A DNA stretch of 64,000 nucleotides. Source: Cheiracanthium punctorium (taxonomy: Eukaryota > Arthropoda > Arachnida > Araneae > Cheiracanthiidae). Of the stretch, positions 23,489 through 34,333 are shown one piece after another. The notes below the pieces were generated by a model. It saw only the letters and a list, made by a program, of their open reading frames with translations, was not told the origin of the DNA and ran no database searches. Position numbers and translations under genes: made by a program. The stretch spans positions 496,001-560,000 of the forward strand of contig JAWZYV010019936.1 of assembly GCA_038373885.1 (NCBI GenBank), written 5' to 3'. Within the stretch, counting starts at the first letter, position 1; the number at the start of each line of letters is the position of its first letter.

Positions 23489-24839
23489 CGCACGCATAAT
23501 ATAAAGATACAGACATGAAAATATACCTTCTCAATTTTGAGAATGTTGGTTAATGCACCACTTTCCCAGTGGAAAATAGTGGTTAAAGATTACTCAGTGG
23601 AGATTACTGGTTTTTAGCAATTAAAATTTCGCGGAAATGGTCATTCTTTTATTTTTCTACAAAAAGTAATTTTAATGTTTCATAAAAGAAAAAAAGACAT
23701 TTAAGTGAACAAATTGCAGTAAAATGATACAGGTGAATTCTGAAAACAGATGTAGAATGTCTTTCAGAATGACATATGCAGAATGGCATATGTAGTCTAA
23801 ATTGCTATTCCAAATGCATATTTTTCAAAAACCTGCTCTGCAATTCCATTTTTAATTTTTAAGAAATGTGCACATATACATCATTCAGAATCTGTTTTCT
23901 AAAATATGAAGCTTTGAATAAAATTGTTTGCTTGCTGAAAACTCAACATTTCGTTATACTTTCAATTAAATAGAAAATACCTAACAATAATATTCATAAC
24001 GTATTCTTGTCATAAAGAACAAAAGTAATTACACAATTAACATTCGAATTATATACGGATGTAACATGTACGAGTACTATATTAAAGTATGTATATATGG
24101 TGAAACATAGCATTAAACATTGAGTTTAATATGCATTATTTTTAATTGTCCATCTTATTCACTGCTACTGTTCTACTAAGGTGGTATTAAATTTTGAATT
24201 ACTCTCATTATGATTGTTCTTTGTTTAACACTCATTACGGAACGTCATTCCTATGTTCTATTGAAACAATTTAACTGTAATAACCCAACTAAAATTATTT
24301 TCATTTCGTTCAAAATTTTATTTAGAAATCATTAGTGTACACTAAGCTCTAAAATATATGCTAATTATTATTAAGACGACGAGAAATGCTTTCGTTAAAA
24401 ATTTAGTGTAGTTTCAATACACTGGCGATTTCCAATTTATCTTTTTACAAAATATGTTTTACTTTTTTTGGTGTTGGTAGAGAATGTATGTGTGGATGGT
24501 AGCGGTTTTGCCACGGAATGGAATTTTTAAACGTTCTTTAATCATAATTAGATTGTTACATTATTCAGCTTTATGTTTCAAATTCTACCAATTTTCTTAA
24601 GGAGAACGCATTACAGATTGTTAGAATGTATCAGATAAGTCTAAGTGGAAATTCTGAAACTGTTCTTGTGTTTATCGTTTTAATTATTTTTAATTACTTG
24701 ATGAAAATATCTTGAAAAAATCTGATGTGTCCAACACATGACTTCCTTGCACGTCCATTAGATCAAAAATATTTTCGACGCACTTCCTCTAAATTTATTT
24801 GTTTGAAAGAGATAAAATATCAATAATAGTAAGCTTTAG
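23489..24839. other. Unassigned AT-rich sequence with one dispersed-repeat copy
   Basis: No gene seen. Bases 24185-24330 resemble 26762-26935 and 30337-30492 (tactctcattatgattgttctttg ... aacaatttaact), so a diverged dispersed repeat is present. Confidence 0.4.
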
Positions 24840-25189
24840 CGATTTCTAGCCAAATATTTCGATATCGCCCAGCTGAGTTCAATTTGAAAGATTTCCTTCT
24901 GACACTTTATTTGGCGATATTTCACCAAAAGCCGACAAACTTGAGATAGTCAGCGAGATTTTGGGGATAGCCAAAGTAGTCATTGACCACAGACTTTCAA
25001 TGAATTGAATGCATCTATACACCTCAATGTATTCAAAGTCATTTGGCTCACCATGTAAATAAATTCTCAGTCGATTGCTGTCAAAAAAGATATTGAAAAC
25101 AGTTAGATATTACAATAGTTCTAAATACAAAGTTAAAAAATCTACGGGTTAAAGTTTTAGAGTTATACAAAATAGGAAATAATTTTTGG

Positions 25190-25440
25190 CGCCAAATTTG
25201 GCGATATTTCGGCGAAACTCGTCAATGTCGACGACATTTGGCGAGATTTTAAGCATAAACCAAACAATGACAGATTATCGCCAAATTTGGCGATATTTCG
25301 CCAAAACTCGCCAAGAACGATGACAAATGGCGATACTTTGGGCATGGACCAAATGACTGACTATCGCCAAATTTGGCGATATTTCGCCAAAACTCGCCAA
25401 GGTCGAGGACAGACGGCGAGATTTTGGGCATGTACCAAAC
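25190..25440. repeat. 86-89-bp tandem repeat with 14-18-bp perfect palindromes
   Basis: Perfect palindrome CGCCAAATTTGGCG lies at 25190-25203, 25279-25292 and 25365-25378; in the last two it extends to ATCGCCAAATTTGGCGAT. Each is followed by atttcgccaaaactcgccaa and a tggcgagattttgggcat block. Minus-strand frames in each unit read similar peptides, but the period is not a multiple of three, so coding is unlikely. Confidence 0.85.
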
Positions 25441-25641
25441 AATGACTGTCTACAGTTGTATTATAATGAAGATGTCCATAGACATTAAGGTACTGAAATT
25501 CTTTTCGGTGGTCCTGTAAATAAACTCTCCAGTAGATTGGAACCAAAAATCGAGATGCACAACTAGATGTTACAACATTCTTATATATGAAATTTCATAA
25601 TAGTTTTTGAGATTTGAGAGTTAAATATGCACACACGTACA

Positions 25642-25671
25642 CCAAAAGTCGCCAAGCTTGGCGACTTTTGG
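25642..25671. repeat. Perfect 30-bp palindrome
   Basis: The half-site CCAAAAGTCGCCAAG is followed without spacer by its exact reverse complement. It reuses the GCCAA word of the adjacent 86-bp array. Confidence 0.95.
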
Positions 25672-26276
25672 CATAGTTCTTGAGGGAGGCACGTGACCGT
25701 GGTCGGACCATTACCTAACTTATGTGGTAGGACGGTATTGTGCTTGAAATGGATGAATGCCCCTAAAATTGCTATTGACCGTAATGTATTGGAAATCTTT
25801 TGAGTGTTCCTCTAGCAGACCTATAAATGATAAAGACACTTTTTTTAATGGAGAAATTCATTTTCTAACTCTTTACAGCATATATCACTTCTGAGTCGTT
25901 TGAAATAGCCTATTACCTCTAAAAAACGCTTTGATGAATTTCGGCCCATAGAGCGTAATGTATTTCGAATCTTTTGGGCGGTCCTGTAGATAAACTATTG
26001 AGTCGAATGGAACCGAAAGAGGAGGTGCACAACTAGATGTTACAACAATCCTAAATATAAAGTTTCGACATTCTACGCCTAATAGCTTTTGAGTTAGGCG
26101 AGTTTAATGAATTTCGGCCATAGAGCGTAATGTATTTCGAATCTTTTGGGCGGTCCTGTACATAAACTATCCATTCGATTGCCACCAAAAGGGGAGGTGC
26201 ACAACTAGATCATAGAACAATCCTAAATATCAAATCTCAACATTCTACGACCAATAGTTTTTGAGATATGCGAGTT

Positions 26277-26306
26277 ACATACATACGTACGTACGTACGT
26301 ACGTAC
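26277..26306. repeat. (ACGT)n microsatellite
   Basis: About six uninterrupted ACGT units preceded by acatacat, within the composite satellite block. Confidence 0.9.
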
Positions 26307-26525
26307 AGACGGCATGGAAAAACTGGCCACAGTAGACTCGCCACAGGTCAAAATGAGTTGCAGACGCGTTAATATGATCGTGCATGCTAGCCTACGATGA
26401 GATGCATCGAAAAAATTCTTAAAATTAAATTTAGAGGTAGTCAAAATCGGTTTTTATGTCGAAATTTGGCCCCCAAATTTTTTCGGGATCACATTACTTC
26501 CTTATACTACGTACAAGGAAGTAAA

Positions 26526-28008
26526 AAGAAATTAATATTAGAATAAAGCTCAGCACAATCTTATAAAACATGTGAAAGCATTATTTAAAAGAATTTTTGC
26601 ATGATTAGGTAATTACGCCACATAATATAAAATCTCATTAAAAAACATTCAATATTCAGATCCGTCTACAACTGTTTATCATAACCTGTATGTGTTACAA
26701 AATGTAGAATTTACCTTTTATTTTATAATGCTTTTAAATTTTCCGTTTTGTTCAGTAGTAGCTATTCTAGCCTAAATAAAAAGGCATTAAACTCTTAATC
26801 ACTTTCATGATTTCCTTTTCTTTTCAGTATACTACTTCCATTAAAGGACTCGTTAGCGAGTTCGGAGTCAGCAATTTAACTTAATTCAAGAGCTGAAAAT
26901 AATTTTCATTTTTATCAAATTTCTTTCTTGCTTTTTATATTTCGTTACGACTTATGTGTTTTTGAAAATTAGGAAGATATATTCAATTGGTTGAAAATTA
27001 ATTTTCATGGAAAGTGCATTGTGAATTTATCGTTTGTAAAATTTGCATGGAGTCTAAATGAATGATGTGTTTTGGTTTTGAAATTCTTTGAAAATTTTAA
27101 ATTTGTTTTTGACTTACTTCACGGAGTTCATTTAAATATAAGAAATTGCATCTGCAATTTTTATTACTCACTGACCGGGGGACAAAGAAGTGTTCTGATG
27201 TTCCCAGGGAACTCTGCATTAAACTCCAGCATGTGCAAGTCTTCGTAATGTGTTTTCAAATCATGTCTTGAGTTCCAATACTTGTCAAGTTGAGCTAATT
27301 GTCAGTCAATTAAAGCAAGAACTAATCAGTTTTTGGAAACCTAAAATGACGCGGTATCGAATCAGATAAATTGCGAAAAGCAAGGCAAGTCTAAGAGTAC
27401 ATGGTGATAAAACCGTTGGATATGAGTAGAACATAGCTTCCGGCAAATTAGAAGAAAGGTCTTCAAGTCCAGAATCAGTCCGCTGCAGTTTAAAAATCCT
27501 CCCGGAGATAAACTTATCCAAATGGACACAGTCCAGATAGGCCTTCATCATCCCCAAGCTTTCCTCGCTGACTGTTCATACAACTTACCAAGTTTACGCG
27601 GAAAACAGCGTATACTCCAGTAAGTCGCAGAGAAATGCACCTTCAAGAGCAAGTTTAGTAGGGAAGAACAAGTCTTATAAATGAAGAGGCCTTGAGCGTA
27701 GAACAAATCCAAAAAAAAAGGTATGCTACCATAAAACAGGTCACAAGCTAGTAGTCAGTTAAGACGGAAAAATTATGAATGAAAAATTCTATCACAATTA
27801 ATTCATGTAAGTTTATTTTCCTATTCAAGAGAAAAGTCCCAAGCATCAAGCTACTAGAAAACGCTTTGTGATCTGAAGGGTGTATACATAACCCGTGTAA
27901 ACATATTAAAGCAAAGGGCTGTTTTAACGAGGGTTTTATCACAAGCGACGAATGTCCTGTATAAAACTCTTTAACAACAAGCTATTATGCACCCCATCTT
28001 ATAAAAAA
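26526..28008. other. Unassigned sequence
   Basis: No gene supported. Bases 26762-26935 are a member of a diverged dispersed repeat (see 30337-30492). An 83-codon minus-strand frame at 27306-27557 is preceded on that strand by a consensus-like donor ggtaagt (near 27585), but I do not recognise the peptide. Confidence 0.35.
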
Positions 28009-28161
28009 TACACTGCTGGCCATCGTAAATGCAACACCCTGAAGGAAGCATGCAAATAATATGAAATTTACAACATGCATTAGCTGAGGTGAGATATGCA
28101 AATGATTAGAATTTCAGCGCAGACGCACATCAAGCGCGCCTGTGGCGCCACCTCAAAGCGC

Positions 28162-28168
28162 TATTTAA
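28162..28168 (+). promoter_or_regulatory. TATA-like box of the transposase gene
   Basis: tatttaa sits about 75 bases before the start codon, in the only leader of the element. Inferred from position and sequence only. Confidence 0.35.
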
Positions 28169-28242
28169 GGCTTGGAGATTTCGACGGTTTCAAGTACAGC
28201 AATTGTGTTTTTCTTGCTTTTTTTTCAAAAAAACGATAAATT

Positions 28243-29283
28243 ATGCCTCGTAGGAAACAACGATCATCTTTTGATCAAGTATCCGAGTTTGACAGAGGAA
28301 GGGTAGTGGCATACCGAGATTGTGGGTTATCTTTCAGGGAAATCGGTCGTCGTATTGGACGAAACCAAACAACTGTGATGCGGATATGTGATCGTTGGGT
28401 GCAGGAGGGTACGACGGACAGACGTGATCGACCGCATCGACCTCAGTGCACCACGTCACGTGATGACAGGCAGATTGTACGCATGGCAGTGACGGACCGC
28501 TCAGTCACATCACGAACCATATCACAGCAGATTCAGTCTGTAACGCATCATCCAGTGTCTGCGCGTACCATTCGACGTCGTTTACAGCAGAATGGTCTGT
28601 CCGCAAGACGTCCGTTGCTTTGTCTACCTCTGACGCGGAACCACAGACGTCTCCGCCGCCAATGGTGCGATGAAAGAAGGATGTGGACGACAGAATGGAA
28701 TGAAATTCTCTTTACTGACGAGTCACGCTTCTGTATGCAACACCACGACGGTCGGATTCGAGTCTGGAGACACCGTGGAGAGAGGATGCTGAACAGCTGC
28801 ATTATGCACCGTCACACTGGTCCTGCACCGGGTATTATGGTATGGGGCGGTATCGGATATCTCTCTCGCACCCCTCTAGTACGCATTGCCGGTACTTTAA
28901 CCAGCCAGCGCTACATCTCCGAGGTGTTGGAGCCAGTTGTCCTTTCTTACCTTCAGGGCTTGCCAACAGCCATATTTCAGCAGGATAATGCACGGCCACA
29001 CGTGGCACGCATTGTCCAAGGGTTCTTCGTCAATCACCAGATTGAATTGCTTCCCTGGCCGGCGCGCTCTCCGGATCTTTCGCCGATAGAAAACATGTGG
29101 TCCATGGTTGCTCAACGACTGACCCAGAGTTCATCCCCAGCTGTCACACCAGATCAACTTTGGCAACGTGTGGAAGCTGCTTGGTCTGCTGTACCCCAAG
29201 AACACATTCAAAGTCTCTTTGAATCAATGCCGAGGCGTGTGGCAGCTGTGATCTCCAACAACGGCGGCTACTCTGGGTACTGA
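28243..29283 (+). CDS. Tc1-type transposase, intact (346 aa)
   Basis: DDE transposase that would bind the element's inverted ends and cut and paste it into TA sites in the nucleus. The length of 346 residues is usual for Tc1. The N-terminal DNA-binding part has two helix-turn-helix regions (about residues 17-52 and 75-125) joined by a basic linker (DRPHRP, 62-67) where family members often have GRPR. The catalytic core has Asp159 (FTDESRF), Asp248 (FQQDNARPH) and Glu283 (SPDLSPIEN), with 34 residues between the last two: a complete DD34E triad. The C-terminus MPRRVAAVISNNGGYSGY is typical. The start at 28243 is the first ATG after the leader and opens MPRRKQRSSF, as family members do. An AATAAA follows at 29358. 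G+C is higher than in the surroundings, consistent with recent arrival. No stop or frameshift is present, so activity is possible but not shown. Confidence 0.95.
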   Translation: MPRRKQRSSFDQVSEFDRGRVVAYRDCGLSFREIGRRIGRNQTTVMRICDRWVQEGTTDRRDRPHRPQCTTSRDDRQIVRMAVTDRSVTSRTISQQIQSVTHHPVSARTIRRRLQQNGLSARRPLLCLPLTRNHRRLRRQWCDERRMWTTEWNEILFTDESRFCMQHHDGRIRVWRHRGERMLNSCIMHRHTGPAPGIMVWGGIGYLSRTPLVRIAGTLTSQRYISEVLEPVVLSYLQGLPTAIFQQDNARPHVARIVQGFFVNHQIELLPWPARSPDLSPIENMWSMVAQRLTQSSSPAVTPDQLWQRVEAAWSAVPQEHIQSLFESMPRRVAAVISNNGGYSGY

Positions 29284-29357
29284 TTTTGGCAGGAACCACG
29301 CTTCATAGAATGCTGTAAATTTAATCATTTGTTACTTGGTCAACATGTTATCTACAC

Positions 29358-29363
29358 AATAAA
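29358..29363 (+). terminator. Poly(A) signal of the transposase gene
   Basis: AATAAA 75 bases after the stop codon and before the right inverted repeat. Confidence 0.5.
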
Positions 29364-29421
29364 TTTTGTTGTGATATCTCTTGTTTTTCTTGGTGTTGCA
29401 ATTTGGGTGGCCAGCAGTGTA

Positions 29422-30956
29422 ATTCATTTATTCACTTAATTCAACCAGGACGATTGATTATAATTCATAACTCATAATACTTAGAATACAGCAGGATGCG
29501 GTTAGATTAAATTTTTAGAACAATAACAAAACATATATAATCAGTTTTAAAAACACGTTTCAAATATTACGTAAAAAAGTCTCCCAGTAAAACACGGAGT
29601 CTCGATAATAATCGTTACACTGATTCATTACACTTATGGCTCCTTGATAATTCGTTATAATATTCGTTACACTTTATTAATTAGTTTTATTCCAAAGTTA
29701 AGAAACAATGTATTAATTAACAACAGCATAACGTAGAGTGATCCAAATTTTTGAGGAAAAGTGTGTTGACTAAGTAGGGATGTCTTGATCAGAGGACTTT
29801 ATAAGGGGTCCTAACGCGTATTCATGTTGCATCAGGAGAAAAACGCCCCAAGCTCTGTTTTCTCTTTCCTGTAATTTTTCTGTTGCTGGAAAGGAACTGC
29901 GCTTACGAGTGTAATTTAATAAATAATGGTTAACTACTCGTGGAAGAGAAAATTATTGGCATGCACCACTTCATAAAATGCTATCCGTAGAAATTAAGTC
30001 TGTAAAAAACGTTGAATAGTTTCGTTTATTTTTTCCCAGAAAGTGTTAGTGTTAAAAGTAGACACTTACTTTTATTATCTTTATAGAGACCTACAACTTA
30101 CCAAGTAGATAATCACATTGAACAAATTTTCATGAAAGTAAAGATACGTTCATCAAAATCATTAAATTAATGCCCGATAAAAAATCTTACATTTAACCAA
30201 AATGCTCTCAACCTCTTTTAGATACTTTCATACCGTTTGTATGAAATAGAAGAACGCCAAAATACGTTTCGGAGTGATCATAACTATTTTTTAATTTAAA
30301 TCTAAATTCAACGGGGGCTGCTCAACACGTGATAAGAATACATTAAAGTCTTAATCACTCTCATCATGATTGCCCTTTGTTTTCAGCAGGCCTTTCATTA
30401 CGAGAACGTCATTAGCCGGTTTCTGAGGCAGCAATTTAACTTAATTCGGGCATCCGAAAGGATTTCCATTTTCATCAAAACTGTACTTTATTGCGTTAAT
30501 ATATAGTTAAGTTCTTAGCTATATTTGTTTTCTACAATTCCTATTCGTTCGACTCGAGGAATTAAGTTTCCTTCCTATATAATCTGAATTTATCGTCCAA
30601 TAATTATGCCTTGCATTCAAGTAAATTGCGGTATTAGCAATCGGATGTCAGTTTTAAAACAGATAAGTAACTTTGTAACTGGATCTAACACAATGTTACC
30701 GTTTTGTCAGAAGATTCGAGTGATACAGCTTCCTGGGTTTGATTTAGATATCTATCACATTCAGCTTTATTGTTTAGTAGTGATTATAATTTTCGCCGTA
30801 AAAAGATTAATTTTATAAAGTACGTGCTTTTTTCATACGTTTTATGAGAGATAACAATGATCAGAATACATTTTTACTTTTTGCGTAAGTTCATGAATTC
30901 CTTCTCAGGTATATTCCGAAAAGGTTTTTCACACTTAAGTTAAAATGTTATGCATA
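29422..30956. other. Unassigned sequence with dispersed-repeat copies
   Basis: No gene supported. Contains the short hairpin-type repeat copy at 29807-29858 and the dispersed repeat copy at 30337-30492 (shared with 26762-26935 and 24185-24330). Confidence 0.4.
29807..29858 (+). repeat. Dispersed short repeat, copy 1 of 3
   Basis: ggtcctaacgcgtattcatg then caggagaaaaacgcccca matches segments at 44101-44172 and 49697-49828. This is the most diverged copy, without the clear stem-loop of the others. Confidence 0.5.
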
Positions 30957-31255
30957 CTGGAGTGGCCCAGTGGTTTATTTTCTATCACTTTGTTCTACCA
31001 TGAGTCCGGGGATCGAAATCCGGGCTGGGCAAGACTGACTCAGCCTTTAATTCCTTGAATGGGTAGAAAAAATGAGGACCCAGCTTGTTCGGGAACTAAA
31101 TATTCGAGGTACAGCGTCAGGCCGACCACCTGGCCGGGACATAGCGCTTCCGCCTTTCGGAGTCCACGGTTGCAAAGACGCGGATCAGCAGCGCGTGCCT
31201 TGGTCTTATGTGGAGTTTTGCGCCATAGTTTAGTTTAGTTTAGTTGGGTTAGGCA
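30957..31255 (+). mobile_element. tRNA-derived SINE, full-length-like
   Basis: The head ggagtggcccagtggtt resembles a tRNA 5' half with an A box. A B-box-like ggggatcgaaatccggg follows at about 31015. The ~230-bp non-tRNA body contains ggccgggacatagcgcttcc, and the tail is a short repeat (tagttt)n at 31230-31250. No clear target duplication could be seen. Transcription would be by RNA polymerase III. Confidence 0.65.
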
Positions 31256-34095
31256 AACTGACTTCACAAAATAATTTTATGGTAATCCAGGATTTATAAT
31301 ACTAATTATAAAATGTAGTATCAAGAACAATTGCAATAATAACTAGATATTTTTTACACTTCTGTTCCATTGATGCTAGTGTGAGAATTTATTTGGCAAT
31401 GAGCTAATTCTATTAAAGTATCAAATTCTAACTATGCTGATACTCGTGTGGAAATCTGTTTCCTTATACTTCATAAAAATTGCAATTCCTAGCACGTGAC
31501 CAAATTTTTCTACATCAATGTTTCCCAAGCACTGTGCCGCAAATCGGTGCCGATCAGCATGGCATTTTTTCTCCGAGAAGACCACTATTTATGGATTTCT
31601 ACATTTACTGCAGGTTGTTCCAGGTTGCTCAAAACATCTTTGTGAAAGATATGATGACAAAATCTTCAAACCGTGCTTGCGTGTAGGGATGATTGCAAGA
31701 CGAGGAAAATAAAGCTTTATCATCTCGTATAGTGTATATGGAGCTCTGTCTCGTCTTGTAAAAACGCAGTTGTAATAATGAGAATCCTGCATATCCCTCT
31801 TTGCACCACCATTACATATCTTTATCTCATTACCCACCAGCGCATCCATCTCTATTTTTGAGAGATTTACTCGGATATGCACGGATATGCTGTCATGGAT
31901 TATTAAAAGAAATCCATGGCAGCATATCCGTGCAGCTCGCAAAATACATTCGAATACGAGATAGCCTAAGACTTTTTAAAAACGCCTAAATACAAAAGAA
32001 AAAATCCTTGCGATGTCTGACTGCTCTGACGTAATGTAAAATTTCAGATTAAGTATAAAATTATTTTGCTTCTTTTAATTCACTAGAAACAACTCATTTA
32101 CATTTCTGTCGTGTGTAGTTGTTTTTTTTCCTAATGTCCTCTGGCTACTCGTATACCACCGCCAGATCCTCTAAATAGGAAGACATAGGCGAAACAGAGT
32201 GGCTTTATTTTTTTTAGGAACCAATCTGAGAAAGATCGAGTTAGATCGGGGGCCGCGTAAATTTGAACGAATCGTAGATGAGAAACCAGTACCTAGATTG
32301 GCACCGTCAAAAAAATCGTTTAGACGTGGAGGGCACGAGAGCCACGACATATTTTACATGCACTTTCTCCCTTAGCGCACACGGTACCACAATAGTCCAG
32401 TTGTCAGAGGTTATCACCCTCCCAAGTGATAACCTACTTCACTTTCGGTTTCCTTATGTTAACCAAGTTTGAATCAACTCGACCATTGCGAGACTTCCAT
32501 ATTTTTAAATGCGCATTTCAAATAACCGTTGTTTTATTGTAATTTAACTCAATGCGACACTGCATATCACTTCTTTTAAATCCATAGTTTTATGTAGTTC
32601 ACATTACACCTGATGTGACCGTACTAAGTTTCTACTGTCTAGACAGAATACTAGCCATACATCCGTTCATCATTTTAACCTTATGAGGACGGGTAGCCAA
32701 TTCTAAAACCAAGGAAAAACTTTAAAAAATCAGACTTTGGTTTACATGTCGACCAAGCAATGCCTTCCCCTTCTGCTACAGCTAATCTGTTTAATATGTT
32801 CGGTAACAGAGGAAAGAAATGTCAACATCGATAACTGCTTGCTTTATAGATGGCAAAGTGTCATTCGTTACCCATTATTCAATAAGGAGCAGTTTCAGGG
32901 GCATGATTGAAAGGAGAGCAAAGCATTGACGGGGTGTTGATACTTTTAAAAACAACAATCTATAAGACCTTCTAACCCTGAAAAAGTTAAACTACCCACC
33001 TTCGAACTATATTTTAATTAGCTTTAATTGTTTCTGGGTTACCTCAGGTGATGATTCTGACTCCAATCTGAACACTTTCTCTTTGTATATCTTCAGCCAG
33101 CGATCAGGCCTTGGATTTGTATCTTTCTATATCTATGTATAATCAGCGGGCTTATCTATTCCTCAAAAGTGACAGTAAATGATGTGAAAGCTTCATCCCA
33201 CTTTGTTTTGGATATTAACATAAATACCTGCGACATTAACGCATTGCGCATATCCTCTTACTTAGATACCCGCAATATATTAGCATTAGCTTAGAGCTTT
33301 ATGGAGACTCATAAATTACATCTGCCGCTCCATTTAAAAATAGCCACAAAGTAAAAAGCTGCAATTCATCAACACACGTAACGGCAGCAAAAATATCTGT
33401 GCGATGCTACAAACAAATACAAGTGTATCTTTTCGACCAATCAGAAAATGCCGTATCTTTTCCACGAAAATGAATCTCTTGTGGGGAGGATCGCGGAAAA
33501 ATCCGATAGATTCCGGAAACAACCCTACTTCCTGAAAGTAGGCTTCCGGAAATAGGAAAAAAAAATAGGAAAACATTTATCACAAACATATCAGTTAGAT
33601 ATTTGGACGGCATTCTCGACGAATTTTTGAGCCGCGTATTGGAAAACATTATCTGCGTATCTAGCTTAAAAATTCTGCTTTTTCAGCACCGAAATCTATT
33701 ATAAACATGTTTGGGAAAATTAAATTTACTCGCCGGTTAATAATAAAGTTTGGGAACGGGAAATGGGAGTTTGAACTTCGGGAGGGGGCATATCATAAAT
33801 AATTCATACATCCCGCGCGTTTTGTTGATTTCCATATTGTTATGTTAATAAATATTCGTGCATTTTTGAAGATAATTTATTTAGGTGGAAAATTAATTAT
33901 GTTTTAAAATTCGCTTGGTCTGGGAAAATTGTTTAATGATGGCGTCCCATGATTTGAATAGAGTTTGATCGAAGTTCTGCGCATTCGTGCGGAATACCTT
34001 GTTCGTGTTTTTGAGCGTAATGAGTTTGCACGCGCATTAATTCTTTGCATCAGAACAGTTTTAAGACATGATATGAATTAGAAATAAATTTTAAA

Positions 34096-34098
<3 letters not shown>
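31256..34098. other. Unassigned sequence; strong hairpin inside
   Basis: No recognisable gene. A 117-codon minus-strand frame (31589-31942) overlaps the hairpin at 31878-31934; its peptide is unfamiliar. A smaller hairpin with perfect 10-bp arms (aggttatcac / gtgataacct) lies at 32408-32435. Bases 32480-34098 look featureless. Confidence 0.4.
31878..31934. other. Near-perfect hairpin, 24-bp stem, 9-base loop
   Basis: Arms 31878-31901 and 31911-31934 are complementary at 23 of 24 positions; the single exception is a T opposite G, which would be a wobble pair in RNA. Loop is attaaaaga. The arms contain mixed bases (cacggatatgctg), so this is not an AT artefact. It could be a small inverted duplication, a MITE remnant or a small-RNA precursor. 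Confidence 0.8.

Positions 34099-34139
<41 letters not shown>
34099..34139. repeat. (TA)n microsatellite
   Basis: About 20 uninterrupted TA units immediately before a MITE. Confidence 0.95.
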
Positions 34140-34140
<1 letters not shown>

Positions 34141-34144
<4 letters not shown>

Positions 34145-34322
34145 ATATTCCGGCATATAACACTCTCTGGAGTATAACATGAATCAGTAAATTTAGGATA
34201 TGTCAAACAATTTATTTTATACTTTATAATCTGCATTTTATGTTCGGTGTATAACACGTACGCGAAAAAATGAAGTTATATTTTTTTAAGTTGAAAGTGC
34301 GTGTTATACGCCGAAATATACG
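34141..34322. mobile_element. Short MITE with CCGTATATTCCGGC ends
   Basis: The left end CCGTATATTCCGGCATATAA is matched by the inverted right end, whose complement reads CGTATATTTCGGCGTATAA. It is about 182 bp, AT-rich, with no coding. It sits in TA-rich flanks, so the target duplication cannot be read. Similar palindromic ends are known from MITEs in several animals, from memory. Confidence 0.6.
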
Positions 34323-34333
34323 TTATATATATA

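Larger units (their letters stand above)
24840..26525. repeat. Composite satellite-like block
   Basis: Diverged copies of a unit with gaatcttttgggcggtcctg, ataaactatcca..cgattg, ggaggtgcacaactagat and gttacaacaatcctaaatat occur near 24985, 25480, 25780, 25960 and 26130; the last three are 150-180 bp apart. An 86-bp palindromic array (25190-25440), a 30-bp palindrome and an (ACGT)n run are embedded. The right edge has cttcctt..aaggaag (26494-26518), matching inverted the start of the block at 13406. Confidence 0.65.
28011..29419 (+). mobile_element. Tc1-type element, apparently complete
   Basis: Inverted ends CACTGCTGGCCA...GCAACACC occur at 28011-28038 and, inverted, 29392-29419, differing only in the middle. 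TA target duplication is at 28009-28010 and 29420-29421. Length is 1409 bp, with one uninterrupted transposase gene. It lacks any visible internal damage, unlike the three other Tc1-type copies in this window. Confidence 0.93.

Noticed and set aside
25163..25546. Series of similar minus-strand peptides (LGEFWRNIAKFG type)
   Set aside because: They arise from the 86-89-bp tandem repeat; the period is not a multiple of three, so one protein cannot span them.
27306..27557. 83-codon minus-strand frame near a consensus splice donor
   Set aside because: The donor lies upstream of the frame rather than after it, upstream sequence has stops, and the peptide is not recognised.
31589..31942. 117-codon minus-strand open frame
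   Set aside because: Unfamiliar peptide; it overlaps a strong hairpin whose arms it would have to translate. No supporting signals.
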